64,000 nucleotides of DNA from positions 13,350,337 through 13,414,336 of the forward strand of contig NC_060064.1 in NCBI RefSeq assembly GCF_020283565.1, given 5' to 3'. How positions within the stretch are numbered: position 1 is the first letter of the stretch; the number at the start of each line of letters is the position of its first letter. Positions 11,342 through 21,848 of the stretch are shown piece by piece. The position numbers and the translations under genes were made by a program. The notes beneath the pieces are model-generated. The model was not told where the DNA came from. It saw nothing but the letters and a program-made list of their open reading frames with translations, and did no database searches. The DNA is from Trifolium pratense. Its lineage: Eukaryota > Streptophyta > Magnoliopsida > Fabales > Fabaceae.

Positions 11342-12672
11342 CTAACTTTGCAACAAGAAGATATCATCAGCATTCTCATCACTACAATAAAGACAAGGAT
11401 GTTGAACAAATCCTTGTCTTTGTAACACATCCCTAGCCTTCATCACAACCTCTCTATTACTTAATTTCTCCTTATTATCCTTCAACACAATCTGAACTGC
11501 ATTGCTAAATGCTCCATAAGCCTTTCCATTACTCATATTCGGACTCATATCTGCCGAAGTCTCATCAGATTGACAACCACTCAACAGAATCCCTTCATCC
11601 GACTTCAACGGTTGGGACAACTCACGATCAAGTACCGGAAGTCGAAACCTCAAACTCGCATCGGAGCCGAAGAACTCAAGCAGATGAGTTCCAATGTCTG
11701 TTGTATTTATGTTTGTTAATGATGAGAGGTGTTGAAGTATTGACTCGTAAGGAATAGATTTTGGTTTATTATCACTTTGTTTCAATGTGCCATTTTTTTC
11801 TTCTTCCAATTTGGATGGTCCAATTTGTTCTTTTTCTTTGTCAATTAAGCCACCACTATGACATGAATCTGAGAGAATTGTTAAGCTTGCTCCTTTTGGA
11901 ATCCGATTCACTAGTTGCCGGAAGTCCAAATCTATATAAATATGCGACAATAATCGCAATAAAAATATCAGTTTTAGACATAGTTTCTATATGGTAAGAG
12001 AGGACTATCACTAGTATCACATAGTTCAAATATCTAAGCAAATTCTATAGTTCACAAAGCCTATTCTGCATTTTTAAGCAGTTACTCTTCATATTTTGAG
12101 TAAAAAATTTTGTACCGTCGTTGTAAATGTTTCATGGAAAAAGTTGACTGATACAAAATGACTAATATGATCAATAATTTTCTATTTCAACGATTATTTG
12201 AAATTTCGTGAATTTTACTACCAAATTGTCCGATATTCCTACAACTATGCAATGAAATTGTGATTCACTTATTAATGACATAACATAATCAAGAAGGAAG
12301 TTGATACAAACCAGTGATAAGATTGAAGTCACAAGGCACAATAGCTTCTTCCTGTCGAAAAGGATGTCCATTTTTCTTCGAAGGAATCCTAGTTCCATGT
12401 CCGCTATAATGAAAATAAAGCACATCCCCTTCTTCAGCTTGATCAATCATTTCAGCTAATGCTTGCTTAATGTTAGCTCCAGTTGGCATAGTTGATGAAG
12501 AGTTTTTAGGTTCATCGGTGAGAAGCTTAATATTGGAATGATCAAAACCAAAACTCTTCACCAATGTTTCCTTCATAGCCAACACATCATTTATGCAACC
12601 ATGAAGTTCATTAGAAGTGTTAGGGTAATTGCACCCTACCAAAACTGCTAGCCTTTTGTTTTTCCCTTCCAT
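11342..12672 (-). CDS. Type II metacaspase, two exons
   Basis: Exon 1 12672-12312 and exon 2 11931-11342, separated by a 380-bp phase 1 GT..AG intron, give 316 residues. Metacaspases are Ca2+-activated cysteine proteases that cleave after Arg or Lys and act in plant cell death and wound signalling. Seen: an N-terminal LAVLVGCNYPNT; the catalytic His in HYSGHG (His92); the catalytic Cys in DSCHSGG (Cys144); acidic and basic linker residues 150-180; and a p10-like C-terminal half ending in CSDENADDIFLLQS. There is no N-terminal LSD1 zinc finger, so it is type II. The length is close to Arabidopsis MC9 (about 325 residues) and well below the MC4-8 group, because the p20-p10 linker is short. Start choice: Met at 12672 aligns with family starts; the upstream frame extension is not needed. 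A TATA-like box sits at 12781-12774. The reading frame is intact. Confidence 0.93.
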
Positions 12673-12773
12673 TGTAATTTGCAATAACCTCAAATATTTG
12701 AACTCTTAAAGCAAGTTTATTAAAAGAAATATTGACAAGGTTTAAGTCTATTAGATCATTCATTAAGGGTCTC

Positions 12774-12781
12774 TTTTTATA
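12774..12781 (-). promoter_or_regulatory. TATA box of the metacaspase gene
   Basis: TATAAAAA on the minus strand, about 100 bp upstream of the start codon. This predicts transcription start near 12745. Confidence 0.55.
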
Positions 12782-14479
12782 GTTATTTTTGAGTGGCAAT
12801 ATTGCATTCCTTTTGGATTTGCCAAAAGCAACGTTATGGGACATTTGTATTGGCTTTCAAGCCATGGAACTTCTAATTTTGGAATATTAAATTAGGAACT
12901 GAAATTGTTGCTTGTAAAGCATAATTGTAGGTGAACGAAGTTTGGTTTTTTGTATGACTCATCAATTCATTCATCAAGTAAGCTTGCCAATGTAGTTAAA
13001 GATACTATAACTAGTAACCTGTGATTCTTTGGTTCTAATCTTACTGGGTAAATCGGATGTTAACTTAATCCTGTTATTTTGGTGTTATATTGCATTACTC
13101 TACTATTCTTTTTCTTTTTTTACCATAACACAGTTTTTATCGCCAAAGAAATCTTATTGGGTATGAAGTTTTTTTTTTTACTAATTTTCGTCAAAGAACA
13201 TGTAAAACACACAAGGTGGACTCTTGCCTCCCAAGTGAAGTTTTTTCATACACAAGAGTAGCCCGAAATCAAACTTGACCACCTGCTTAAGAAGACTCAA
13301 TACCCTTACCACTTGAACCTCTAGTACTCTTATGAAGCAGCATTGAGAATCAAAGAAGAATGGCGTGATTAAGTTAGAGTTTATATCTGCTTGATCAAGT
13401 CTAAGCAATATTTAAATGTTGTTAGAAGTCCCACATTGGCTAGAGATGTGGCATAGATAGCTTTTATAAGGGTAGTGTTCTCAAGTTAACTTTTGTGATT
13501 GAGTATAGACCTCTCAAATTCTAATAAATGTTCTCTTTTGTGTGATTTAACTTTTTTATATTTTTATTACAAAATCATCGCATTATTTTTAATCTGTTTT
13601 CTATTTTTAAATATTTATACAGAAAATATGTTCACCGTTCCTTGTACAAATAAATCTTATAAAAATGGAAAACTGGTTCTTATACGAAAGGGATTGTTAA
13701 TCATCAAGAGGATAAATGGTTCAGATTTCTTATAATATTGTTTTGTGACTTGTGAGTTGGCCAGCATGAAATTTTTAGTTTTTGGAGGTTTTTTTTTGGC
13801 GTAAATCAAATATCCCATGTGCAACTATACAAATATTAATCCCTCGAATCTTGTGAGACTTAAATTGGCGGACAAACTCTCCCAAAAAAATCTGACACAG
13901 GTTCTTTGAACAGGAGTATTTTTGTAGTATTCTAGTTCAGAATTCATGTAGGTATAATTTATTGAAAATTTTAGTTTGTTTTTCTTTTCCTGTATTCATT
14001 ACATATCCAGTGACTTCTAGTTCTGGGCTCTTGAAACAGTCCTTGCGTACAAGTAACACTTCATATAGTTCTTTTCTTGCAAGTGACAGGAACTGCACGT
14101 GTTCACTCGTTCAAATTACACTCTAACTTGTACTAATCCTCAAGTCTATAATAAGAAAATAATTTGATTTTATTTGTAAATCAATTTCGTGTTCATAACA
14201 CATACAAAAATCTCACACAAGTGCAAAATAATTAAGTTGACAAAATTCGACCAAATACATACCTCCACAAGTGCACCTTTTTTCTTTTTGTTAAATAGTC
14301 AAGTGACGAGAATCTCCCGCATCAAATGTGGAAAAAAGAAGAATTATGGGTTCAAATCTTATTCCTAACAACACATCAATTGTCTCTGCACCTTAGCTGA
14401 AGAAATTTTAAAGTTCAATCAATTCACGTCTTTCCAAAAATAATTACATGAATAAATAAAATCTCAAAAATGTAGTGGA
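12782..14479. other. Intergenic, mostly non-coding; one LTR-like fragment
   Basis: No gene recognised. At 13418-13506 lies 'tgttagaagtcccacattgg' followed by 'tttataagggtagtg', a common legume repeat motif of LTR/TRIM type. The rest is AT-rich with short chance frames. Confidence 0.5.
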
Positions 14480-15039
14480 AATGTTTTCAAAGCATTCTCT
14501 AGTCTCTTTCTTGGAAGGTAAGAAACATACCAAATATAAGATTCACTCTAACAAACATTAATTCATATAAACGCTGAAAGCTGGTCCTTTAATCTTATAC
14601 TTGCTGAATTATTTTTTATCTATGCAAAGAAATCTACACAAATAAAAGAAGAAATCATTAGAAAGGACAAACTAGTGCTATAACACCTCTATGGCTAATA
14701 TATCTATCTATGGCTAATTAATTCAGACTAACAGAATAAGTTCGTGCATAATTGAATAAAAATACAATATTACAATTATATAAGCAAATAGCTAAGATAG
14801 TAGTATATTGAAACTCAGTCTCCAATTAAGAAATAAAACAGAAGAAAATCGTATGCCATAAATTATTATTTATGGACCTACCGATATTGTTTCTTTCACT
14901 GATGACTAATGATAATAGATTTATAGAATGGGCAACAAATTTTGGGTTGTTTGCAAAGAGATCCCTAAACTTCAATTACTATGCCAACAAATTTCAATTA
15001 AACCTTGGACATATTGTTTCTCATTACAATAACTCAATA

Positions 15040-15290
15040 TATATAATCACAACGGGAATTTCACAATTACCAAAAAAGGTTATTTCATCTCGCAAATGAT
15101 TCTCAGCAATAGCACCTATGTCGAACACTCCTTCATCTTCTTCTTCATCTTCTACCTAACCTACCATCTCCCCACCCGAACCTGCCTCTTCTTCTCGCAA
15201 AAGGAGATCTCTGTAACCAAATCCCGAACCTTAATCTAAATGCTCCTCTTACTCGGAGTTTTTATTTTTGGCGGCCTAAATATCAACAGC
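15040..15290 (+). pseudogene. Broken inverted copy (copy C) of the unknown small gene
   Basis: The sequence parallels copies A and B but on the opposite strand: 'aatatatataa' near 15036, then 'gggaatttcacaatt', 'tctcgcaaatgattctcag' and an ATG at 15118. The frame reads MSNTPSSSSSSST and stops at 15159. Homologous text continues beyond the stop (encoding SSRKRRSL in another frame) to about 15280. It is non-functional as a protein in this frame. Confidence 0.55.
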
Positions 15291-15388
15291 AGAACAAGTT
15301 TTTTCTGCCGATAATAATTAGGCCTCCAAAAATAAAAACTCCAAGTAGAAGGAGCATTGTGACGGTTAAATTCAGGTTCGGGATTTGG

Positions 15389-15505
15389 TTAGAGAGATAT
15401 CCTTTTGCGAGAAGAAGCCGGTTCAGGTAGGGAGTTAGGTTTGGGTTGGGAGTTGGTAGGTTCGGTAGAAGAGGAAGAAGAAAGTGAAAGACGAGTGTTC
15501 AGCAT
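15389..15505 (-). CDS. Small Ser/Pro-rich protein of unknown family (copy B)
   Basis: From the conserved ATG at 15505 the frame encodes 38 residues, MLNTRLSLSSSSST to SSRKRISL. It is shorter than copy A because a stop follows RISL. Copy-A-like residues (NRHNAP) continue in another frame. A TATA-like box is at 15578-15569, about 65 bp upstream. It has no signal peptide. Either the longer copy A product or this one may be the decayed form. Function unknown; possibly a pseudogene. Confidence 0.3.
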   Translation of the reverse strand: MLNTRLSLSSSSSTEPTNSQPKPNSLPEPASSRKRISL

Positions 15506-15568
15506 AGGTGCTGAGAATCGTTTGCAAGGTGGAATAAACTTTATTGGAATTTCACAATTCCCATTGCG

Positions 15569-15820
15569 TTTATATATATTGGGTTGTTGCAATGAGCATT
15601 ATGGTATAGATTGGTGTTGATGTTGTTCATTGATGAGAATTGGAGAGTGTGTGTGTGGGTGTTATAAAGTGTTCAAAGGAAAAATTAGCCGTTATAAAAA
15701 ATAGCCGTTGATTATAATGTATGTTTCAAATTATAAAAACTAGCCGTTTAAGAAACTAGCTATTAAAAACATAGCCGTTATCAAAAAATAGCCGTTAAAA
15801 AAAAAAAAAAACTAACCGTT
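15569..15820 (-). promoter_or_regulatory. Candidate promoter of copy B with six AACGG(C/T)TA motifs
   Basis: A TATA-like box lies at 15578-15569. Upstream, AACGGCTA occurs at 15693-15686, 15709-15702, 15748-15741, 15779-15772 and 15796-15789, and AACGGTTA at 15820-15813. All are in the same orientation, within 135 bp. Each matches the core (AACGG-Y-Y-A) of mitosis-specific activator elements. Runs of this motif also occur next to some plant transposon genes, so a transposon promoter is an alternative. Confidence 0.5.
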
Positions 15821-15925
15821 ATAAAAACTAGTTGTTATAAAAACGACATTAATGTGTTAAACATGTCTGATGTGTTTAACGATGTTTCGAATGGACAAGC
15901 TCATGCAGTGCAATACACGGTAAAC

Positions 15926-17281
15926 CAAGCCACATATCATATGGGGTACTACCTAACATATGGCATGTGAATACAATAAAACACATAATGTTAGCATGTA
16001 TCATTTTGCATAACATGATTCTCGAATATGAGTGCAACACATGCTGGCAATTTTGATTACGACCACCATTGGAGTAAAAACTACTTAAATCAACTATGGA
16101 TTGCTAAATCCTACATGGCAATTTGACCCTACAAAAAGTAACTTAGTTTACTAACTTTAGTTGCTTCCATTGAAGATGCTCTAAGGTGTGTCTCCTATTA
16201 ATAGGCAGCTATCTGAGTGTGTTAGTTAGTGTTATGTTAAAATCTGGCCTATAAAGCAGATTTCAGATTATATTAATAATGAATTCTGAATTCTGTGTTT
16301 ATTTCTGAAGTCCAACAAAATATAAAAGTCCATTTATTTATATAAAATCTTTAAAAAAAAATATGATAGCTAAATATGCAAATCAAAAGGTATGTAAGAC
16401 AATTGAATTATTGAAAGACCTGTGCAAGATAATTGCCTCAAATATGAACTCCTCGGCGGTTCACGAGCAAAGTTCTGGGTTCGCAGGTGTTGATGGTGGT
16501 GGCTGTTGCAGTTTTGATTGCTGGATGATGATGCAAAATGGTTGAGTCTTCTGAAATGTGAACAGAATTGTCTCTTCTAATGATGCATAAGCACCAATAG
16601 TAATTGCCACAATTGATCCAGATGAAAATGTCCTTCACCTGCTTCTTTTCTTGAAAAAAGATTTGATTGATGGGCACTAATCTTCAAGAATAACCGGGAT
16701 ATGCATATTACTGCAAAACACTTGAATTCAAGGGCAACAATGTATACCAGAGTGGGAAAAAGCAGCATCTGTTTTGGTGTAGCAGAGATGCTGCTGTTTC
16801 TACACTTCAATTTATGATAGTTTTCCAATTGTTTTATAATTTTTTTTAATTACAACATCTAAAGCATATTAAAAAAAATCTTAAATTTAAGACGTGTATA
16901 TAAGCAACTCAGATTAGGTTACCCAGTATCTTAAACATTTAAGATATAACAGTTGATAAGGAAAACTTGGTAAATAAAATGATGTTCCACTTTACAATCA
17001 GTATTCACTATTCAGTACAAACTGTGAATGAATTTTTACCTCCCTTCTTTTAAAAGACTAAGCATAAACTCTACCTCCTTTCAATCTGTCTTTCTGTTTT
17101 GTACCCCTGTAAAAAGCTTAAACCCTCTGAGTTTGTAACTAAGCTCTGTACAATCTAGACAACTAAAAGGTAAAATTTTCTCATGCTGTGTGCTCAACAA
17201 TATCATAGTAACATAAAGGCTCAGAAACATCTTAGATTTCATCAAGAGGAATGTGATAGGAAACCTATAAAGAGCGGTAAT
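15926..17281. other. Intergenic, no feature recognised
   Basis: AT-rich sequence with short frames only. Nothing in it resembles a gene or a delimited transposon. On the minus strand the part nearest 17281 should hold the 3' UTR of the cupin gene. Confidence 0.5.
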
Positions 17282-18211
17282 TTATAGATCTTTCCAAACA
17301 TTAAAGTCCGTACTTGAGGCATTATAGTTTATAATACTGTCTTGGCATCCTACAAAGTACGCACTCCGAACGGGATCTATGTTTATTAAAGCATGTGCAG
17401 TATTAGCAGGGCTAGCAGCAACAACAACCTCATCTCTGCCGATGGTCACCTCAGCATAACCAATATCAGCAACCTCACTGTTTTCCACCTGCAAACTCAA
17501 CATTTCGGCAATTGCTCATTATATCAACACACATTTTACCTACATGACTAATAATAAGAGAAATTGAAAGGGGAACATACATACCCTAAACTTGATAGCA
17601 GCACCCCAAAGGACAAAAGTCTCATTACAATCATGGTGTCTATGATTTCCTCTCAACTTTCCAGGTCCAATTTCACCAAGATGAAGTGAAGCACATGTAA
17701 CAGCTCCACCTTTAAAATTCAAGCAATCATAGTTACAAACAAAACTTCACTTTTCAGATTCAATGACCTTCGGATATATAACAAGTCGGATACATATCAG
17801 TTATTCAATGAATCTTTATAATTATGATGACAAGAGAGAGAGTAATGAAGTAGTACCTGAAATGGTGGAAGAAAGAGCAAGAGAAATTGGGTCAAGAATC
17901 CAGCCACGATTATCCTTAGCAATAGGTGAAGGGAAATGGGAAGAGAATCTACGGAGATTGGCTTTTGCGTCGAGGTTTGGGGAAGAGAGAGGGAGAGGGG
18001 GAGAAGAGCGGTAGGAACGGAGAGAGATCCAAGCGATGAAGAGGAAGATGGAGAGGACGAAAGGGAGAGAAAGAGGTCTTTGAAGGAATGAGGTAACAAT
18101 TGAAGGACGGATCCGTTGGAACATGGCGGAAGTTGATGATGATGATTGTGGTGGTGGCACGTTGATTTGGACTGTTCTTCGAGGCGTTGCGCCTGTTGTT
18201 GTTGATGACAT
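17282..18211 (-). CDS. Membrane-anchored single-domain cupin (RmlC-like) protein, three exons
   Basis: Exons 18211-17857, 17709-17585 and 17488-17282 join in frame (intron phases 1 and 0) to 228 residues. The N-terminal 45 residues are Ser/Thr/Pro-rich and basic. A single hydrophobic segment at about 48-64 (LPFVLSIFLFIAWISL) followed by Arg residues predicts a signal anchor. The C-terminal half (about 118-228) is a cupin barrel. Motif 1 is LRGNHRHHDCNETFVLWG, with His141, His143/144 and Glu148 as likely metal ligands; the second motif has NTAHALIN (His192). Many plant proteins of this layout are annotated only as RmlC-like cupins. The substrate is unknown, and a role in the secretory pathway is inferred from the anchor. 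An upstream run of T residues (18297-18322) lies in the 5' region. Confidence 0.85.
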
Positions 18212-18934
18212 TGCGTTGCTGCTTCCAGTGGTTCTCTTCTCTCCGATCCTACACTCTCGTCTCTGATTTTCAATTCTAACCTCTTTGTTGTTTCCTGTTT
18301 TTTTTTTTTTTTTTTTTTTTTTACCAATTCTAACCTACACCGACGTTATAAAATAATTTTTACACTAACATTCAATAAGTATCTTTCCGCCAATCACCTA
18401 GATATTTCAAACATAGTTGTATTACATGGCAATTTGGTGGTTTCTCATTAGATAATCGTGCAAAACTATCCCTTAAATCACCACATCTGCATCTCTTTTC
18501 TCCAAATCCAAATCTTCACCATCAACATCTAATAGACTAATCTCCATGGTGGTGGTGCGATTAGCTCTCCCCTCCACACCACCGTTTGCACCCTCTTTTC
18601 TTTCTGGTGTTATAGTTCTTTTGTCTCCTCCGCACGTGGAGGATGAGGGTTGATTAGGCATGTGGCCGGGGTCACTGTCTTAGTTGTTCAAGTGACAGTC
18701 AATGTGTTGGTTTGCTCCACCGCCGCGGAATACTTTGTTTCCGTTTTAAGTTTTCTGGTTTGTTTTCGGAGTTGTGATATATATGTATTCTTTTGGTCTT
18801 GTGAGGTTGTGTTCTCTCTCGGATCTTTGAAAAGGGTTGTTTATGTTCATGGTGGCGATTGTTTGCTGCTGATGAATGTTCAATTTTGTTGTTTGTTCTA
18901 TAATAGTTGTGGTTTTGCAAGAGACTCGTATTTA

Positions 18935-19150
18935 TTTTTTTTTGAAGGAAAAAAATTTATGTCATTTCATTCGAAATAATAGAGTGTATACATGTTGCAA
19001 TAATGCTAAAACTATGGAAACTAGCAAAAGATGGAGCCACCCAAGCAAGACTATGAGGAGCTTCATTGGTTTGTCTCCTAATGAACTTAACATGACAGTT
19101 CACCAAATTTGTGGCTAATAAATGCCTACAATCAATAATTACCATATTTT
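18935..19150 (-). mobile_element. 3' end of a LINE (non-LTR retrotransposon), 5'-truncated
   Basis: On the minus strand the frame 19145-18960 reads IIDCRHLL, then VKFIRRQTNEAPHSLAWVAP and IISNEMT. This is the RNase H-like C-terminus typical of plant LINE ORF2 proteins, where the family usually has R-x-x-N-x-x-A-H-x-L-A. The coding end is followed by an A-rich tail (T-run on the plus strand near 18937-18946). It is a short, dead, 5'-truncated insertion. Confidence 0.75.
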
Positions 19151-19286
19151 TCTAGCCGCCAGACTAAAGTGTCTGAGTGGACAGAATCAAATAAGGGTCT
19201 GCATAATACATGTTGTTTGATGACTACACATAAGGGTCTGCATGATCTTCTTTTTTTTGCTTTTCTTTTTTTAATTTGAAATCTAA

Positions 19287-20832
19287 GGCTTTCTTTGATA
19301 AAAAATATTGAATAGTTGATAAACTAATTTATAGAAGATGAGTTTATAGCGAATAAACTAGTTAATTGAATTTGTAGTGTTTGATAAAATAACGGTTGAA
19401 CTAGTTTATAAATATGAAATGAGATAAAATATATATATATATATAATATATGTTTAACTAAGTTTTAATTCTTTCCAATAAGATGACAAAAGTAAAATTG
19501 AAAGAAAAAATGAGAAGTTTTTTTATTGGAGCAAAAAAAATAATAAGTTATAAACTCAAAAGTATTTTTTTTAAGGGTAAATGATCATTTACCCCCCGCA
19601 AAATAAGCAAATTTTCGTTTACCCGAAGCAAATTTTTTTTCTGTTTACCCCCTGCAAAAAATAGATTCACTCATTTTGCCCCATGTGTGTACAGCAGGAC
19701 ATGTGATTGTGCAAATTTGCTGACGTGACTTGTACACGTGAAAAAAACATTTATATTTATTTTTAAATTCCACGTGAGATAATATTTTTTTCAAAAAAAA
19801 ACTTTTCCAACAAAATTAATAAATCGAATTTTTTTTCCAAAATTAAAAGAAAATCCTACAAATAAAATTTTTTTCCCTACAAATATTTTTTTTCGTACAA
19901 AATTATTATTTTTTTCCTAAAATAAAAAAACGAATTTTCATATTTTTCTCCCAAATAAAGTTTATTTTCAAAATAAAGATTTTAAAAATTTATTTTCAAA
20001 TCTTTTTGGTTTAAAAAAAACAGAATCTTCGTCGGTTTGCTTCCACCGTCGTGATCATATTCGTCGTCGTCTTCTTCAATCACCGGAATCGTCTTCTACT
20101 TCGTTATTGTCTTCTGCTTCTTCTATTTTTCTAGTTTTAGGGCAAATGATTTTGGTATAAGAGGAAAACACGAATAAAACTTCTTTTTCTATTTTTTTTA
20201 ATTCAAAGAGATTAACAAAAAAATAATGTTTTGTTTTCAAAAAATAAAGATCATGTTTTTTTTTTAATTCAAAAAGATTTGAAAATAAACTTTATTTTGG
20301 AGTAAATATTTATTTTGGGAGCAAAATAAGAAAATTCATTTTTTTTTTTGGAAATTTTTTTAAATTCTTTGTAGGAAAAAAAAATTATTTTTTTTGCAGG
20401 AAATTTTTTAAAAAATTTTGTAGGAAAAAAAATTTATTTGTAGGATTTGTTTGGAAAAAAAGAAAATCCATTTTTTTATTTTGTAGGAATTTTTTTTAAA
20501 AAAAAAATATATTATCTGACGTGGAATTTAAAAATAAATATTAATTATTTTTTTCACGTGTACAAGCCATGTCAGCAGATTTGCACATTTACATGTCCTG
20601 CTGTACACACGGGGGGCAAAATGAGTGAATCTATTTTTTGCAGGGGGTAAACAGAAAAAAAATCTGTATAGGGGGGTAAACGAAAGTTTGCTTATTTTGC
20701 AGGGGGTAAATGATCATTTACCCTTTTTTTAATGAAACTTATAAATTATTTAAAATAGTGTAGAAATAAACTATAAACTAGTAAAATAAACTATAAACTT
20801 TATCGAATTCGAAAAAAACTATAAACTTTATC
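19287..20832. mobile_element. Possible older MITE disrupted by a nested element
   Basis: Sequence on both sides of the 19575-20723 insertion is rich in 'ataaacta' and 'gataaac' text. The outer ends (tttctttgataaaaa at 19290 and, reversed, cttgataaagtttatag at 20832) resemble inverted termini. This suggests a MITE of about 390 bp before the insertion. The borders are uncertain. Confidence 0.35.
19575..20723. mobile_element. Mutator-like non-autonomous element with 9-bp target duplication
   Basis: The ends are perfect inverted copies, GGGTAAATGATCATTTACCC, flanked by TTTTTTTAA on both sides (19566-19574 and 20724-20732). The inverted arms continue for at least 170 bases with mismatches, through text such as 'ttgcccc..gtgtgtacagcaggacatg'. 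The length is 1149 bp. The centre (about 20025-20170) is less AT-rich, 'tcgtcgtcgtcttcttc'-like, and may be a captured gene fragment. No transposase frame is present. Confidence 0.88.
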
Positions 20833-21038
20833 AAGGGCCCATTTGGATTAACTTATTTTTGAGTTTATGCAAATAACTTATGCAATTTTTATGTATTATT
20901 ATAAGTTTTTCATGGTAGTTTCTGATAAAATATCTTATAAAAATATAATTTTCACTAGTGTGAATTTATAAAATAATATAAAACATAATTTATATTGCAT
21001 AAACATAGACTAAAAAATAAGCTAATCGAAACGGGCTT
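20833..21038. mobile_element. hAT-like MITE
   Basis: Inverted ends: AAGGGCCCATTTGGATTAAC on the left and, reversed, AAGCCCGTTTCGATTAGC on the right. The arms go on to pair through 'ttatttttgagtttatg' and 'cataaacatagactaaaaaataa'. About 206 bp. No certain target duplication seen. Confidence 0.6.
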
Positions 21039-21079
21039 AAATACTAGTAATTTTGTACTCCAATAAAAAAAAAGAGTAA

Positions 21080-21459
21080 GGGTCTGTTTGGTAAAAATAA
21101 GTTATAAGCTAACTGATAGCAGAAAAGTTAGCTTATAACTGATAGCTGAAAAGCTAGTTTATTGAAATTAAAGTGTTTGGTAAAATTAGCTTTTAAAGTG
21201 GTTATTAAATATAAAATTACATAATTGATAGTGGGTAGTTTATTTTTTTAGAGTGGGTAGTTATTAAATTAAAGGGTAAAATTGAAATAAAGTGTAAAAA
21301 ACTATAAGCTATAAGCTCAAATGCTACTTGAAATAGCATCTGAAAAAAAGCTATAAGCTAGTACAAAAAGCTTGTTACCAAACACCTTTAATTTTTTGAA
21401 ACAAGCTTATAAGCTCGTATAATAAGCTATAAGCTAGCTTATTTGTGTTACCAAAGCCT
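21080..21459. mobile_element. hAT-like MITE rich in 'ataagctata'
   Basis: Left end GGGTCTGTTTGGTAAAAATA; right end, reversed, GGCTTTGGTAACACAAATAA. The interior has many 'ttataagcta' and 'tagcttata' words that can pair with each other. It lies directly upstream of the TOC34 promoter region. Target duplication not certain. Confidence 0.6.
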
Positions 21460-21848
21460 AATTTGAAGTGAAATTTATTGTTTAATTTAAAAGACCAGGG
21501 TATAGTTGAAGACGAAAATAATATCGATACTGTACTGTCTAGCAGCAGTAGGATAAGGTGGAGGCTAAGGGCGGTTCTTCCTATCGTTGCTCCTTCGGTC
21601 CTTCCCACCGCACCCCTCCCTCCCTCTCTTCCGGTACTTCTTTCTTCCATCTCATCAACCGTTATCATTCTTCACTTCCGTTGCCTCTTATTTCCCCAAT
21701 TTTTTATATTCACCTTAGCCAGTGTTTTGTTTTTCGTTAATTCGTGTTCATCACATACTACATATCTGTTTTCTAATTGTTAGGGTTCAGTGGAATATAA
21801 CACTAATTAACGGATTTTGTTTTGTCTATGTTGTGTTAGTTGAACATT

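Larger units (their letters stand above)
14480..15925. repeat. Segmental duplication, unit B, with an internal inverted copy
   Basis: The direct counterpart of 9945-11190. Relative to unit A it has about 350 extra bases (about 14965-15320). These contain a third, inverted copy of the small gene-like region and a short spacer. The small gene copies at 15118 (+) and 15505 (-) therefore point toward each other. Confidence 0.75.

Noticed and set aside
16363..16545. 60-codon frame with Gly/Cys-rich text
   Set aside because: Short, no homologue or gene signals; treated as chance.
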